From: an uncultured Fidelibacterota bacterium
Lineage (GTDB): Bacteria > Fidelibacterota > Marinisomatia > Marinisomatales > UBA8229
NCBI GenBank assembly: GCA_913041945.1
Contig: CAJWIT010000008.1
Coordinates: forward strand, 1-57,880
DNA: 57,880 nucleotides
Reading direction: 5' to 3'
The notes under the pieces: model-generated
Databases searched by the model: none
What the model was told of the DNA's origin: nothing
Seen by the model: only the letters and a program-made list of their open reading frames with translations
Shown here: positions 17,720-27,197 of the stretch, one piece after another
Position numbering within the stretch: the stretch's first letter is position 1
How the letters are laid out: the number at the start of each line of letters is the position of its first letter
Position numbers and translations under genes: made by a program

Positions 17720-20616
17720 TCAAGGTTCGGATTCTTTTCAGCAATACCCACTGCTTCATAAACTGCCGAATGAATCCTCTGCTGCCAGTTGTAATATTTC
17801 GGATCTTTCCACGAACGGTCAGGATGGACTGCATTCGTCAACAGAATGACAAACAGATTGTTTTCGGGGTCGATCCACAATGATGTTCCTGTATAGCCAG
17901 TATGTCCAAAACTGCTGTCGCTCAAATACACTCCACCGGAAGCTTTACCATCCGGGCTGTCCCAGCCAAGACATGGTGAACTGCCCTCCACTACGCTTGC
18001 TTTGGAAGTAAACAATTGGACAGTTTTTTCCTTAAAGATTCGCTTCCAGCCATAGATACCGCCATTCAGCATCATCTGGGAAAAAACTGCTAAATCCTCT
18101 GCTGTGGAAAATAAGCCTGCATGACCGGCGACACCGCCTAAACTATGAGCATTTTCATCATGAACTTCACCATGGATCAGCCCGGTTCTGTACCCTTCAG
18201 CAATTTCTGTGGGAACGATTCTGTGCAACTTTGCAGAGGGCGGATTGTAAAATGTGGTATTCATACCCAAAGGTTTGAATACAAGGGAATCAACCAACTC
18301 ATCCAGAGGAAATCCGCTCACTTGTTCAGCTACTTTTCCTAATGTTATTAATCCAACATCTGAATAAATTGTTTCTTCTTCAAGGTCAATCACTGGCTCC
18401 GTATTATAGACACTGTCCAAACGCGTTTTTTCTTTGCCATCCATTAAAAAATATTGTTTAAAGGGCGGAAGCCCTGCTGTATGAGTCAGCAGGTGCTTAA
18501 TAGTCATTTCACTTTTCTGTTGAAAATATTTTGGCTGTTTCCCCTTAAAGCCCGGGAGATATGTCATCACTTTTTCATCCAGATCAAGCTGTCCAGATTC
18601 TGCCAGTTTCATCACAGCGGATGTAGTTGCTACCACTTTTGTTATGGATGCCAAATCAAAAATATCCGATTTGCGCATAGCTCTTTTTTTCTTGTAGGTA
18701 TGGTAACCAACAGCGTCATGAAAAAATATCTTTCCGTCCTTCGCAGCTAACAATACTGCCCCGGGCCAGGCAGAATCAGCAGTAGCTTTTTGTAATAATG
18801 GTTGGACTTTTGATATTTCAGAATCAATTTCATAAGGCATTACATATTTTACATATTTCCCAGGAGAAAATGATGATGCTTTGAATGAAATGGGTTTCTG
18901 TTCCAATTGAATGCCAAAACCCCGGTGGGCAATTTCCGGGATGGTGATGGGAAGCGTCCCTGTAAAATCGTTTTTCCCCAGCAAGGATGTCACCAATGCA
19001 TTTTGCATCAGAGCACTTCCCTTCCAGGCACAGACATAAGCAGGTGTTTCCGGAAGCCCCTGTATTAAATATGGATTCCCAAAACTGATAAGGAGAATCC
19101 TGTCTGATCTTTGATTTAATGCATGTATAAAATTCATCTGATGATCCGGAAGAAAAATTCTGTTTTTCCATGCAGAAGGACTAGCAAAAGAATTCAGTAT
19201 AATTGGCGCATTATCCGGTATAGTTTTCAGAATCGATTCATAATACATTGTACTGTCTGATTCATCTACCTGCACTGACCGGATCCGCAGACCGCTTTGT
19301 TTCAATTCTCTGGTCGTAGTTGATTCATGGTGATCATTGGGTTGGTCGTAAATATCTATTACAACAACTTCTTCATTTTTATCAATGCTAAGGGGAAGAA
19401 AGGAATTATCATTTTTTACAAGCGTGATTGATTTTGCAGCGATTTCGTTTGCGGTTTTTTTGAATTCCGTTTTCCCAAGTATTCGCCTCGTCTCATCCAT
19501 GGAAATAGAACGCTGTTTATCCAGGCCTGCTTTTTCTTTTATTTTAAGTATTTTTAAAGCAGCATTATTAATCTGTTCTTCTGAGAGAATACCTCTGCTC
19601 ACTGCATCTTCCACTGCATCAATAGTTTCCTTAAAATGATTGTTCTGAAGGATATAATCACAGCCTGCCCGGATAGCCTGAATGACTGCAAACGTATCGG
19701 AATAATTGCTGACTATTCCCCCCATATTCATTGCATCGGTAACTACGACACCGTTAAATCCCATTTTCTCCCTCAGGATTTCCGTAACCCAGAATGGTGA
19801 CAAAGTAGCAGGGAGATTTGCTTCAGGCTGGTAATCAGGAGCATGGATGTGAGCCACCATCACCGCATCAACTCCAGCATCAATAATGGTTTGAAATGGT
19901 TTCAATTCCAACGACCACAGCCGGGATGAATCACTGGGTATGGCAGCCAGGCTGGTGTGGGAATCTGTTTCCGTATCGCCATGACCAGGGAAATGTTTCG
20001 CCGTAGCCAGCATACCGTGCTCCTGTAGTCCTTTCATAAACTGCACCGCATATTCGCCTACTACGTCCGGGTCTTCACCAAATGACCGGGTGTTAATGAT
20101 TGGATTCTTTGGGTTATTATTTACATCCGTTACCGGTGAAAAATTCCAGTGAATTCCCACAGCGCGGCCTTCCGAGGCTGCAATTTTCCCGGATTCATAA
20201 GCATAATCTGGATTATTCGTTGCTGCGATAGCCATAAGCGGGGGTAGTTCGGTCCCGTTTGGAAATCGTGCATGCAATCCTGATTCAATATCCGCATCAA
20301 AAAGAATCGGAATTTTTGACATTTTCTGCAGTTCGTTCATCATAGTCAGGGAAATGCCAACTTCTCCGGACCATAGATGAATACCCCCGATACCATCGGT
20401 CTGAATCAATGCTGTCAGTTCCTGCCATTGTTCGCTGTCTTCATTCAGGAATTCCATTCGCATATAATAGACCATCATCTGGGCAATTTTCTCTCTTAAG
20501 GTCAGATGTGTAAATGTTCTTTCCGACCATGACCTTTGAGAAAATGGGATTTTGAATCCCGCACAGGACAGAAACATAAAAAAGAATATAAAAATGACTG
20601 GTTTATAACGTATCAT
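17698..20616 (-). CDS. GH3 beta-N-acetylhexosaminidase fused to C-terminal serine beta-lactamase-like domain
   Basis: GH3 motif AKHFPGHGDTETDSH; C-terminal half with SITK (SxxK), YSDVG and HTGYTG motifs; signal/lipobox FLSCAG. Confidence 0.92.
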   Translation of the reverse strand: MIRYKPVIFIFFFMFLSCAGFKIPFSQRSWSERTFTHLTLREKIAQMMVYYMRMEFLNEDSEQWQELTALIQTDGIGGIHLWSGEVGISLTMMNELQKMSKIPILFDADIESGLHARFPNGTELPPLMAIAATNNPDYAYESGKIAASEGRAVGIHWNFSPVTDVNNNPKNPIINTRSFGEDPDVVGEYAVQFMKGLQEHGMLATAKHFPGHGDTETDSHTSLAAIPSDSSRLWSLELKPFQTIIDAGVDAVMVAHIHAPDYQPEANLPATLSPFWVTEILREKMGFNGVVVTDAMNMGGIVSNYSDTFAVIQAIRAGCDYILQNNHFKETIDAVEDAVSRGILSEEQINNAALKILKIKEKAGLDKQRSISMDETRRILGKTEFKKTANEIAAKSITLVKNDNSFLPLSIDKNEEVVVIDIYDQPNDHHESTTTRELKQSGLRIRSVQVDESDSTMYYESILKTIPDNAPIILNSFASPSAWKNRIFLPDHQMNFIHALNQRSDRILLISFGNPYLIQGLPETPAYVCAWKGSALMQNALVTSLLGKNDFTGTLPITIPEIAHRGFGIQLEQKPISFKASSFSPGKYVKYVMPYEIDSEISKVQPLLQKATADSAWPGAVLLAAKDGKIFFHDAVGYHTYKKKRAMRKSDIFDLASITKVVATTSAVMKLAESGQLDLDEKVMTYLPGFKGKQPKYFQQKSEMTIKHLLTHTAGLPPFKQYFLMDGKEKTRLDSVYNTEPVIDLEEETIYSDVGLITLGKVAEQVSGFPLDELVDSLVFKPLGMNTTFYNPPSAKLHRIVPTEIAEGYRTGLIHGEVHDENAHSLGGVAGHAGLFSTAEDLAVFSQMMLNGGIYGWKRIFKEKTVQLFTSKASVVEGSSPCLGWDSPDGKASGGVYLSDSSFGHTGYTGTSLWIDPENNLFVILLTNAVHPDRSWKDPKYYNWQQRIHSAVYEAVGIAEKNPNLDWRKKWK

Positions 20617-20681
20617 TATCTAAAAATTAACTGATATTTACTGAATCTATACCTAACTTTTTAGGGTATGAAAAAATAATA

Positions 20682-21734
20682 ATGAACTTTTACTCTCAAT
20701 TGGAAAAGATAGTGGGTCAAATGATTGTCGCCGGGTTTCGCGGTGTTCACTTGAATCAAAGTAATCAAATTATAGAAGATATTCAGAAAAACAATTTAGG
20801 TGGTGTTATTCTTTATGACAAAGACATTACAGTGAATCCACATGAAAAAAGAAATATAGAATCACCGAAACAACTAAAGTTTTTGATAAAAACTCTTCAA
20901 TCCTATGCCGAAACTCCTTTGTTTATTTCCATAGATCAGGAAGGTGGCTCAGTGGCCCGGTTACAACCAAGTTACGGATTTCCTGAGTTTCCATCGTGGA
21001 ATCATATTGGTGTATTGGATAATCTTCTCATAACGGAACAGTTCGCAAATACCATTTCAGACTCCCTGGGTCAATGCGGTATCAATCTCAATTTTGCTCC
21101 TGTCCTGGATTTGGATTTTGGTACTGAGACTATTATGGGGAAATCCAACCGAGCTCTATCCTCCGATCCTAAAAAAGTAGCTGAACATTCTAAACTTTTC
21201 ATTAGAGCACTAAAGAAAAATAATATTATTTCCTGTGGAAAACATTTTCCCGGACAAGGATCTGCTATCGGTGATACCCATGAAGGGTTCACGGACATTT
21301 CAGCATCATGGACAGTGGCAGACCTCTTCCCCTTCGACGATTTGATTCAATCAGGTGACCTGGACATGATCATGACGGCACATGTATTCAATGAAAAACT
21401 GGATTCAGATTTTCCAGCATCATTATCCAGGGAAATTGTGACGGGCATGCTGAGGAAAGACCTTGGATTCACAGGTGTGGTGATCTGCGATGATCCCAGC
21501 ATGAGGGCGATTTCTGATCATTATGAACTGGAACAAACTTTTGAACTGATGTTAAATGCCGGCATCGATCTGTTCTGCCTTGGGAATAACTTGATCTATG
21601 ATCCGGACTATATCCCAAAAGCTGTATCTGCCCTATGCAACTTAGTTGAATCGGGAAAAATTCCTGAAAGCAGGATCCAGGAATCCATCGAACGGATAAA
21701 AACCCTTAAATCGAAATATAAAGTACATGGGTGA
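20682..21734 (+). CDS. GH3 beta-N-acetylhexosaminidase (NagZ-like), apparently cytoplasmic
   Basis: CGKHFPGQGSAIGDTHEGF; no signal peptide. Confidence 0.9.
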   Translation: MNFYSQLEKIVGQMIVAGFRGVHLNQSNQIIEDIQKNNLGGVILYDKDITVNPHEKRNIESPKQLKFLIKTLQSYAETPLFISIDQEGGSVARLQPSYGFPEFPSWNHIGVLDNLLITEQFANTISDSLGQCGINLNFAPVLDLDFGTETIMGKSNRALSSDPKKVAEHSKLFIRALKKNNIISCGKHFPGQGSAIGDTHEGFTDISASWTVADLFPFDDLIQSGDLDMIMTAHVFNEKLDSDFPASLSREIVTGMLRKDLGFTGVVICDDPSMRAISDHYELEQTFELMLNAGIDLFCLGNNLIYDPDYIPKAVSALCNLVESGKIPESRIQESIERIKTLKSKYKVHG

Positions 21735-22668
21735 TTTAACCATTCTCGGGGTTGACTGCGGAGCAACAAAGGTCATTGCACAGTCCGTCAACTTTGATCA
21801 AAATACAAAAATGCTCATTCCGGGTGATTTTCATATGGAATTATCTTACCCGGATCGTCCGAATTGGAATCCTGGTTTCATTCCAGTTCACTTGGATCTT
21901 CAACAGCAGGAATTTTCTAAAGGAAATATATGCCTGACAGAGTCAGAGATCGATCAGGGAGATGTGATCGTCGAAACGATCCAACAGGTTATTCATCAAT
22001 CTGGAGCAGACTCCATCGGACTTTGTTTTCCCGGAATAAAAAATGAGCAAGGAATTGTGATCATGGCAAACGGACCCAGGATCCCCGACTTATTGGAAAG
22101 AATCTCTGAAATTGATTCACTCTATCATGATTCGGATTGTTGTGTTTTGGGTGAATGGAAATCATCGATTGGGAAATTGGAAAAGTGTGATAATGCAGTT
22201 TATATCGGTGGTGGAACAGGTATCGCCGACGGCATCCTTCTTAAGGGTGCATTGATTGATTTTAATCAGAGAAACGACGTAAAACGATCCTGGGAATTGT
22301 TCATGCCAGATGGACGCTCTGTTGAATATTCTCTTTCGCCAAAAGGAATGACCGATCAATGGAATTCTTCCCAAAATGAAGATGTGGATTCCCTGAGTCA
22401 GTTTATTCAGCATGAAAATGCCCTTTCCATTTTTCAAAAGGCAACTGAAGCGTTTTCATTTCTAATTCAGGACAGGATTGAATTTTTCAAGAGAAATCAT
22501 TCGGAAATTGAAAAGGTTGTTATCGGGCAACGATTGGGGCAATTTCTGTCTCAAAATGATAGTTCTTTTAAATCAATGATTGAATCGTCGAAAGAAATTC
22601 CCATTGAATATTCATCTGACCGTAGAACGGCTGCCATGGGTGCAGCATGGAAAAAAGCATGCTTGTAA
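21727..22668 (+). CDS. BadF/BadG/BcrA/BcrD-type (MurK/GlcNAc kinase-like) sugar kinase
   Basis: ILGVDCGATKVIAQSV phosphate-1 motif; AVYIGGGTGIADGILLKG; context. Confidence 0.7.
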   Translation: MGDLTILGVDCGATKVIAQSVNFDQNTKMLIPGDFHMELSYPDRPNWNPGFIPVHLDLQQQEFSKGNICLTESEIDQGDVIVETIQQVIHQSGADSIGLCFPGIKNEQGIVIMANGPRIPDLLERISEIDSLYHDSDCCVLGEWKSSIGKLEKCDNAVYIGGGTGIADGILLKGALIDFNQRNDVKRSWELFMPDGRSVEYSLSPKGMTDQWNSSQNEDVDSLSQFIQHENALSIFQKATEAFSFLIQDRIEFFKRNHSEIEKVVIGQRLGQFLSQNDSSFKSMIESSKEIPIEYSSDRRTAAMGAAWKKACL

Positions 22669-23858
22669 AAGGAAAAATCCCGAAGAATGAACCAATCGTT
22701 TCCATTGGCCTGGTCCTTCCTGAAGACTGTCAAAAATCAGTTGAGATCACACATTCTGAAACCAATCAGAATTTTTTTATTGAATTGAAAAATGGTGAAC
22801 TTGTATCAAATGGAGAAACAGTTCCTGCTGTCAAAGTTCAAAATTCATCTACAGATTCACAAATCATCGTTCATCCGGTAAAAGCGGGGCGTGGATTCCA
22901 CTGGGAAAAACAAATTTCCGTTCATGTGTTAGGCGTCCTTGAGATCACAAATTCGAATGGCAGTCTCTTTGTCGCAAACCATCTTCCTCTGGAACAATAT
23001 CTTATGTGCGTGGCAACATCCGAAATGAGCGGTGAATGCCCATCAGCTTTATTAGAAGTTCAAACCATTGCTGCCCGTTCCTGGCTCTTGGCTGCAGCCG
23101 AACAAAAACATGCTGACCTTGGATTGGATGCCTGCAATGATGACTGCTGCCAGCGCTACCAGGGGATGAATAACTTCTCTGAGGATGCCAGGCAAAGCAC
23201 CGAAGCCAGCCGCGGCCAAGTTCTCACAATCAAGGGGGACATCTGTGATGCACGCTATTCCAAATCCTGCGGTGGCATTACGGAAGCGGGACCCAATGTC
23301 TGGCCCCAAGAAGATCTGGATTACCTCGTTTCTGTTCAGGATGGCGAACCAGCCTTTTGCGGCCCCGGTTTTATCTCTGAAGCTGACCTGCCTGAATATC
23401 TGGGGAGTGTGGATGAGCATCGATCTTATTTCAGATGGGACTTTGAAATTTTGCAGGAAGAATTGACCGATCACATGAACAAAATCCATTCCCTGAATGG
23501 AAAAGCAGTCCTGGGAATTGAAAATGAAAAACGCGGTCCTTCAGGAAGAATTATCTCCTGCGACCTTGTATATCTAGATTCAAACAATCAGCAAAAATCC
23601 AAACATCTTGAATCCGAATACGCGATTCGCCAAACTCTCTCTCCGTCTTTCCTGTTCAGCTCTGCCTTTGATATGAACCTGCAAAATGTCCAAAAAGGAA
23701 TCCCCGGATCATTTTCATTTGAGGGAAAGGGCTGGGGCCACGGTGCCGGCATGTGCCAGATTGGTGCACTTGGAATGGCACTGAGCGGTTCCACCGCTGA
23801 ATCCATCCTCACCCATTACTTTCCGAAAGCTAAGCTGACCCGGATTTATTCGTCATGA
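22647..23858 (+). CDS. SpoIID/LytB domain protein without obvious signal peptide
   Basis: LPLEQYLMCVATSEMSGECPSALLEVQTIAARSWLL...GKGWGHGAGMCQIGALGMA. Confidence 0.92.
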   Translation: MEKSMLVKGKIPKNEPIVSIGLVLPEDCQKSVEITHSETNQNFFIELKNGELVSNGETVPAVKVQNSSTDSQIIVHPVKAGRGFHWEKQISVHVLGVLEITNSNGSLFVANHLPLEQYLMCVATSEMSGECPSALLEVQTIAARSWLLAAAEQKHADLGLDACNDDCCQRYQGMNNFSEDARQSTEASRGQVLTIKGDICDARYSKSCGGITEAGPNVWPQEDLDYLVSVQDGEPAFCGPGFISEADLPEYLGSVDEHRSYFRWDFEILQEELTDHMNKIHSLNGKAVLGIENEKRGPSGRIISCDLVYLDSNNQQKSKHLESEYAIRQTLSPSFLFSSAFDMNLQNVQKGIPGSFSFEGKGWGHGAGMCQIGALGMALSGSTAESILTHYFPKAKLTRIYSS

Positions 23859-25129
23859 AAAATCAGAGATCACCCTGGACATGGGTTCCCTCACTTTATT
23901 ACGCCGAAGGGCTGCCCTATGCAATGGTCATGCTCGTCTCAGTTGTTATGTATAAGCGGCTGGATATTTCCAATACTGAGATTGCACTCTATACCAGCTG
24001 GCTCTATCTGCCCTGGGTGATCAAGCCGCTCTGGAGCCCTCTGGTCGAAATCCTGAGGACCAAACGCTTCTGGATTGTGGCCATGCAGCTGCTGATCGGG
24101 GCTGGATTAGCCGGAGTTGCTCTGACTATTCCGGCTTCCAACTTTTTTCAACTTACACTGGCATTTTTCTGGCTCATCGCTTTCAGCTCCGCAACTCATG
24201 ATATTGCCGCTGATGGATTTTATATGCTTGGGCTCCCATCCCATGTCCAGGCCTGGTTCGTGGGCATCCGCAATACTTTTTACCGTTTTGCTATTATTAC
24301 CGGCCAGGGCCTTTTGGTGATTCTAGTTGGATGGCTGGAAACCACTACCGGAGATACAAAACTGGCATGGTCAATCATTATGGGCATCCTGAGCGGCCTG
24401 TTCATTCTTTTTTGTATTTACCATCGCCTGGTTTTGCCGCATCCAAAAACGGATGAGCCGCGCCCAGGCCTCAAACTGGGAGATGCTGTCAGGAGTTTCT
24501 TCCATGTGTTCACGGCTTATTTTAAAAAACCGAATATAGCCCTGGTGATTACATTCATTCTGCTTTACCGGTTTGGGGAAGCACAGCTGGTAAAGATTGC
24601 TCCATTGTTTATGCTGGATAAGCTTGATGCGGGCGGGCTGGGCCTTACCACCGCCGAATACGGCTTTGTGTACGGTACCCTGGGGATAATCATGCTGACC
24701 CTGGGCGGTATTGCCGGGGGCTTCCTGGCTGCAAAACATGGATTGAAGTCCTGGATTTTGTGGATGGCCCTGGCTATGAAGCTTCCGGATCTGGTTTATG
24801 TGTACATGGCTTATGCCCAGCCGGAAAGCTATCTCCTGGTAAACCTGTTTGTTGCTTTGGAACAGTTCGGATATGGATTTGGATTTACAGCTTATTTACT
24901 TTTTATGATGATGATTTCAGAAGGGGAACACAAAACAGCCCATTATGCAATCTGCACAGGGTTCATGGCTCTCGGCATGATGATTCCGGGCATGTTCAGC
25001 GGCGCTCTGCAGGAAACGATCGGATACCAGTCCTTTTTCATCTGGGTCATGGCAGCTACCATTCCAGGGTTGCTCCTCATCAGATTCCTGCCCATTGATC
25101 CTGAATTCGGGAAAAAGCAGGGAGTGTAA
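23855..25129 (+). CDS. AmpG-like muropeptide MFS permease
   Basis: WVPSLYYAEGLPYAMVMLVSVVMYKRL...SWLYLPWVIKPLWSP; polytopic; ATGA overlap with spoIID-like gene. Confidence 0.88.
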   Translation: MKNQRSPWTWVPSLYYAEGLPYAMVMLVSVVMYKRLDISNTEIALYTSWLYLPWVIKPLWSPLVEILRTKRFWIVAMQLLIGAGLAGVALTIPASNFFQLTLAFFWLIAFSSATHDIAADGFYMLGLPSHVQAWFVGIRNTFYRFAIITGQGLLVILVGWLETTTGDTKLAWSIIMGILSGLFILFCIYHRLVLPHPKTDEPRPGLKLGDAVRSFFHVFTAYFKKPNIALVITFILLYRFGEAQLVKIAPLFMLDKLDAGGLGLTTAEYGFVYGTLGIIMLTLGGIAGGFLAAKHGLKSWILWMALAMKLPDLVYVYMAYAQPESYLLVNLFVALEQFGYGFGFTAYLLFMMMISEGEHKTAHYAICTGFMALGMMIPGMFSGALQETIGYQSFFIWVMAATIPGLLLIRFLPIDPEFGKKQGV

Positions 25130-25130
25130 C

Positions 25131-26255
25131 ATGACAGATCAGCAACAAAGATTTGTCTCACTGGACGTGTTCCGCGGCATGACGATTGCCTTGATGATCC
25201 TGGTAAATACACCGGGTACATGGGCGCATGTTTATGCTCCATTGCGCCACGCAAAATGGCATGGATGTACCTTAACAGATCTGGTTTTCCCATTTTTCCT
25301 TTTCATCGTTGGTGTGGCCATGCGGTTTTCATTTCACAAGTTCGATTTTGTTCTTTCATCTGCACTAACAAGAAAAATATTCAGGCGGGTGTTCATCATT
25401 TTTCTTTGTGGTTTGTTTCTTTCAGCTTTTCCATTTATCGGCCTGGATGGGGGCTGGTCCAGTTTTCGAATTATGGGTGTTCTTCAGCGAATCGGCCTGG
25501 CATACGGCTGTGCAGCTTTCCTGATACTTGTCCTTAAGCGCAGCCAGATTATTACAGTTTCAGGAATCCTTCTGGTAGCCTATTGGTTTATTCTCTGGAT
25601 TTTTGGGTGGATAAAAGGAGTGGATCCGTACGCATTGGAAACCAATCTACCAAGGATGGTGGATCTGGCTATCCTGGGAGAGCCCCATTTATACATGGGT
25701 ACCGGCATCCCCTTTGATCCGGAAGGTTTGTTGAGCACAATCCCTGCTGTGGTGACAGTTTTAATCGGATACTTCACTGGAATAATTCTTCAGGAGAAAA
25801 GGGATGGAATGGAACGGGTAAAATACATTGTGAAAGCAGGAGCTGGTATTGCCGTGGCTGGCTGGCTTTGGGGATTTCTTTTCCCTGTCAACAAACAACT
25901 TTGGACAAGTTCCTATGTTCTGTACACAGGAGGTCTTGCCATGCTCATTTTGGCTGTTTGCGTTTGGGCTGTTGATCTCAAAGGATACAAAAAACCTGCC
26001 CGCCCATTCATCATTTTTGGCACGAACTCTATTTTCCTGTTTGTCGCTTCCGGTTTGTGGGTGAAGACAATCCTGAAAGTGAAATTTACATTAGGTGAGA
26101 GAACCGTATCAGGATACACGTATTTATACCAAACGGTCTTTCAGCCTCTTGCTGGCGACCTGAATGGTTCTTTACTCTTTGCCCTGTCTCATGTAGGGAT
26201 ATGGTGGCTGGTGCTCTATTGGATGTACCGAAAAAAGATTTTCATTAAAATATAG
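25131..26255 (+). CDS. NagX/heparan-alpha-glucosaminide N-acetyltransferase-like membrane protein (DUF5009)
   Basis: RFVSLDVFRGMTIALMILVNTPG...HGCTLTDLVFPFFLFIVGVAM. ATG at 25131 preferred over ORF-track start 25095. Confidence 0.88.
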   Translation: MTDQQQRFVSLDVFRGMTIALMILVNTPGTWAHVYAPLRHAKWHGCTLTDLVFPFFLFIVGVAMRFSFHKFDFVLSSALTRKIFRRVFIIFLCGLFLSAFPFIGLDGGWSSFRIMGVLQRIGLAYGCAAFLILVLKRSQIITVSGILLVAYWFILWIFGWIKGVDPYALETNLPRMVDLAILGEPHLYMGTGIPFDPEGLLSTIPAVVTVLIGYFTGIILQEKRDGMERVKYIVKAGAGIAVAGWLWGFLFPVNKQLWTSSYVLYTGGLAMLILAVCVWAVDLKGYKKPARPFIIFGTNSIFLFVASGLWVKTILKVKFTLGERTVSGYTYLYQTVFQPLAGDLNGSLLFALSHVGIWWLVLYWMYRKKIFIKI

Positions 26256-26278
26256 TAAATTTACCGGAAAGGATAATC

Positions 26279-27022
26279 ATGGCACAGAAAGTATTCATTA
26301 CGGGAGCGAGCAGCGGGATTGGTGAAGCTTTGGCATATGTCTACGCCCATAAAGGAGCTGTGCTTGGTCTCGCAGCCCGGCGGACCGACCGTTTAGAACA
26401 GGTGGCGGAGCGCTGCAGGGAGCTTGGAGGCCATCCCCATATTTATACTCTGGATGTAGCGGACCAATCCGCCTGCCAGTTGACAGCGAAGCAATTTATT
26501 GAGGATGCTGGGGGAATTGACACTGTTATTGCCAATGCAGGAGTTGGAGGTAAGGATAAGATTACCTCTGGAGACCCTGAACACATAAACCGGATTCTAC
26601 GGATTAATATCATGGGCGTTACCAACACGGTTATTCCATTTCTGCCCAGTATGAAGGAACAGAAATCCGGACAGGTGGCAATCATCAGCTCCATTGCAGG
26701 GACACGGGGACTTATAGGCCATGGGGGATATTCTGCTTCTAAGGCGGCCCTGCGGATTATGACTGATAGCTGGGAGTATACCCTGCGCCGGCATAACATC
26801 ACAACCACAACCATTTATCCAGGCTGGATCGAAACGGAAATGACTGCAAATATTAAAAACAAAATGTGGTTCCTCATGGATGCTGACACCGCTGCCAAGA
26901 AAATTATAGGAACAATAAACAAGGGAAAGCGCAGCTATATTCTTCCCTGGCAATGGAACATTATCGTACCTATCATGCGGATAATTCCCCGCGGGTTAAT
27001 CCGGATGCTCACCACAAAATGA
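26279..27022 (+). CDS. SDR-family oxidoreductase
   Basis: TGASSGIG; YSASKAAL catalytic YxxxK. Confidence 0.93.
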   Translation: MAQKVFITGASSGIGEALAYVYAHKGAVLGLAARRTDRLEQVAERCRELGGHPHIYTLDVADQSACQLTAKQFIEDAGGIDTVIANAGVGGKDKITSGDPEHINRILRINIMGVTNTVIPFLPSMKEQKSGQVAIISSIAGTRGLIGHGGYSASKAALRIMTDSWEYTLRRHNITTTTIYPGWIETEMTANIKNKMWFLMDADTAAKKIIGTINKGKRSYILPWQWNIIVPIMRIIPRGLIRMLTTK

Positions 27023-27113
27023 GTTCATAGGCTCGCTAATTGGAAAAAAGGCGATTTATATATAAATTGACAAGCTAAGAATTACATTCCGAAAGAGTTA
27101 TGAGGAGTTTATT

Positions 27114-27197
27114 ATGAAGAAACTGATGGCAACCTGTTTGTTATTTTCGGTAGCCACTCTTGCTTCTGTCTTTGAAGAAGGTGATAAAATCAGTTGA
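27114..27197 (+). CDS. 27-aa leader-type or truncated secreted peptide MKKLMATCLLFSVATLASVFEEGDKIS
   Basis: ATGAGGAG upstream of ATG; stop TGA overlaps the TTG start of the next gene (TTGA). Not in ORF track. Confidence 0.5.
   Translation: MKKLMATCLLFSVATLASVFEEGDKIS

Noticed and set aside
27068-27100. ttgaca as a -35 promoter box
   Set aside because: No convincing -10 at correct spacing and sigma preferences of this lineage are unknown.
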